Shown here: piece after piece, positions 6,012 to 6,300 of the stretch | Numbering within the stretch: position 1 is the first letter of the stretch | Layout of the letters: every line of letters starts with the position of its first letter | Origin: Thermococcales archaeon 44_46 | Lineage (GTDB): Archaea > Methanobacteriota_B > Thermococci > Thermococcales > Thermococcaceae | Direction of reading: 5' to 3' | Assembly: GCA_001507935.1 (NCBI GenBank) | Contig: LGET01000095.1 | Location: 1 to 6,300 of the forward strand | DNA: 6,300 nucleotides | Made by a program: the position numbers and the translations under genes | Notes under the pieces: model-generated | Told to the model about the DNA's origin: nothing | The model's input: only the letters and a program-made list of their open reading frames with translations | The model's database searches: none

Positions 6012-6029
6012 CCAGTTTAATTAATCCGG
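6012..6029. promoter_or_regulatory. Imperfect 18-bp dyad, candidate operator of the BlaI-like regulator
   Basis: CCAGTTTAATTAATCCGG matches its reverse complement at 14 of 18 positions and is centred about 20 bases downstream of the predicted TATA box, at the likely start site. Binding of a dimeric winged-helix repressor here would block its own operon. Dyad symmetry is seen. Which protein binds is inferred. Confidence 0.35.
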
Positions 6030-6036
6030 CATCATA

Positions 6037-6050
6037 CATAAATTTTTTGG
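6037..6050 (-). promoter_or_regulatory. Promoter of the regulator-peptidase operon
   Basis: Minus-strand CCAAAAA followed by AATTTATG (6044-6037) is an A-rich BRE plus TATA box. The predicted start is near 6015. The sequence TTTATGT recurs 16 bases upstream (6058-6052), which could be a duplicated box or a regulator half-site. Confidence 0.45.
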
Positions 6051-6079
6051 AACATAAACTCCCTGTAGAAGAGCCTATT

Positions 6080-6157
6080 TGGCGGGCCGGGGGGGATTTG
6101 AACCCCCGACCTGCGGATTAAGAGTCCGCCGCTCTAACCATGCTAAGCTACCGGCCC
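6080..6157 (-). tRNA. tRNA-Lys (anticodon CTT), CCA end encoded
   Basis: The cloverleaf reads directly on the minus strand. The acceptor stem is GGGCCGG/CCGGCCC and the D arm is GCTT...GAGC. The anticodon stem GCGGA/TCCGC encloses the loop CTCTTAA with CTT at 6122-6120, and the T arm is GGGGG-TTCAAAT-CCCCC. The discriminator is G at 6083, followed by CCA at 6082-6080 encoded in the genome. It has no intron. It decodes AAG codons, with the high-GC stems expected in a hyperthermophile. Confidence 0.97.
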
Positions 6158-6184
6158 ACGCCCAATCCAATAAGGATTGAAGGC

Positions 6185-6202
6185 TATTTATAAACCTTTC
6201 GG
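6185..6202 (-). promoter_or_regulatory. Promoter of tRNA-Lys
   Basis: CCGAAAGG followed by TTTATAAATA on the minus strand is a near-consensus BRE/TATA. It predicts initiation near 6163, about six bases before the mature 5' end of the tRNA. It is the strongest promoter in the window. Confidence 0.8.
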
Positions 6203-6220
6203 TTAAAGGGGACAGGGGCG

Positions 6221-6229
6221 TGTTTATAG
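6221..6229 (+). promoter_or_regulatory. Possible promoter of the rightmost gene
   Basis: TGTTTATAG resembles a TATA box and would start RNA near 6253, about 20 bases ahead of the GTG at 6274. It is divergent from the tRNA-Lys promoter. An alternative box, CTTTATTA (6234-6241), would give an almost leaderless message. Confidence 0.35.
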
Positions 6230-6273
6230 TAACCTTTATTAGGGTTTTTGCTGAATTCTTTCAGGTGGTTGTC

Positions 6274-6300
6274 GTGATCCCCAGATGGGATCACAGACTC
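6274..6300 (+). CDS. Possible 5' end of an unidentified gene (first nine codons, runs off the window)
   Basis: AGGTGGT at 6263-6269 is a good ribosome binding site four bases before a GTG. The frame then stays open to the window edge as MIPRWDHRL. The upstream TATA box and spacing fit a gene start divergent from tRNA-Lys. I do not recognise the protein from nine residues. The start codon lies in a perfect 8-bp inverted repeat (6274-6281 with 6287-6294), so a structured RNA or a regulated start is an alternative. Confidence 0.5.

Noticed and set aside
6080..6157. tRNA-Lys as an integration (att) site
   Set aside because: No integrase gene and no second copy of the tRNA 3' end are seen in the window.

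Overview
The window looks like chromosomal DNA from a hyperthermophilic euryarchaeon of the order Thermococcales (Thermococcus/Pyrococcus type). The evidence is an archaeal-type ribosomal protein S15, a Cas6 whose best remembered match is the Pyrococcus furiosus protein, strong GGTGAT/GGAGG ribosome binding sites, archaeal BRE/TATA promoters, very short intergenic gaps and a tRNA-Lys with an encoded CCA end. It is densely coding. I see no insertion sequence, CRISPR array or prophage, and no gene-free stretch over 300 bases.

Left part (1-880): a minus-strand operon runs off the left edge. It holds ribosomal protein S15 followed by the start of a DHH/RecJ-like nuclease, probably GAN, the GINS-associated nuclease of the archaeal replisome. 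The S15 leader can fold into two adjacent hairpins. One has a G-U/G-C step in its stem, and the other holds the Shine-Dalgarno (SD) sequence in a GNRA-capped hairpin. This resembles an S15 autoregulatory element and is the most interesting regulatory signal here.

Middle (880-4254): a stand-alone cas6 lies divergent to S15. It keeps the Cas6 fold signatures but appears to lack the Tyr/His catalytic residues, so it may be a non-catalytic RNA-binding Cas6. Its end overlaps, tail to tail, a polytopic GlcNAc-1-phosphate transferase (MraY/Alg7 family). Divergent from that is an unusual two-domain protein, a HAD phosphatase fused to a family-2 glycosyltransferase of the dolichyl-phosphate sugar synthase type. 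A small DUF2304 membrane protein follows directly. Together these three genes suggest a polyprenyl-phosphate-linked sugar module at the membrane (protein N-glycosylation, glycolipid or surface glycan).

Right part (4251-6300): there is a dCMP-deaminase-type enzyme of pyrimidine nucleotide metabolism. Next comes a two-gene operon of a BlaI/MecI-like winged-helix regulator and an M48 membrane metallopeptidase, which recalls the bacterial BlaI/BlaR1 repressor-protease pairs. Then come a tRNA-Lys(CTT) gene with a clear promoter and, on the plus strand, what may be the first nine codons of another gene leaving the window.
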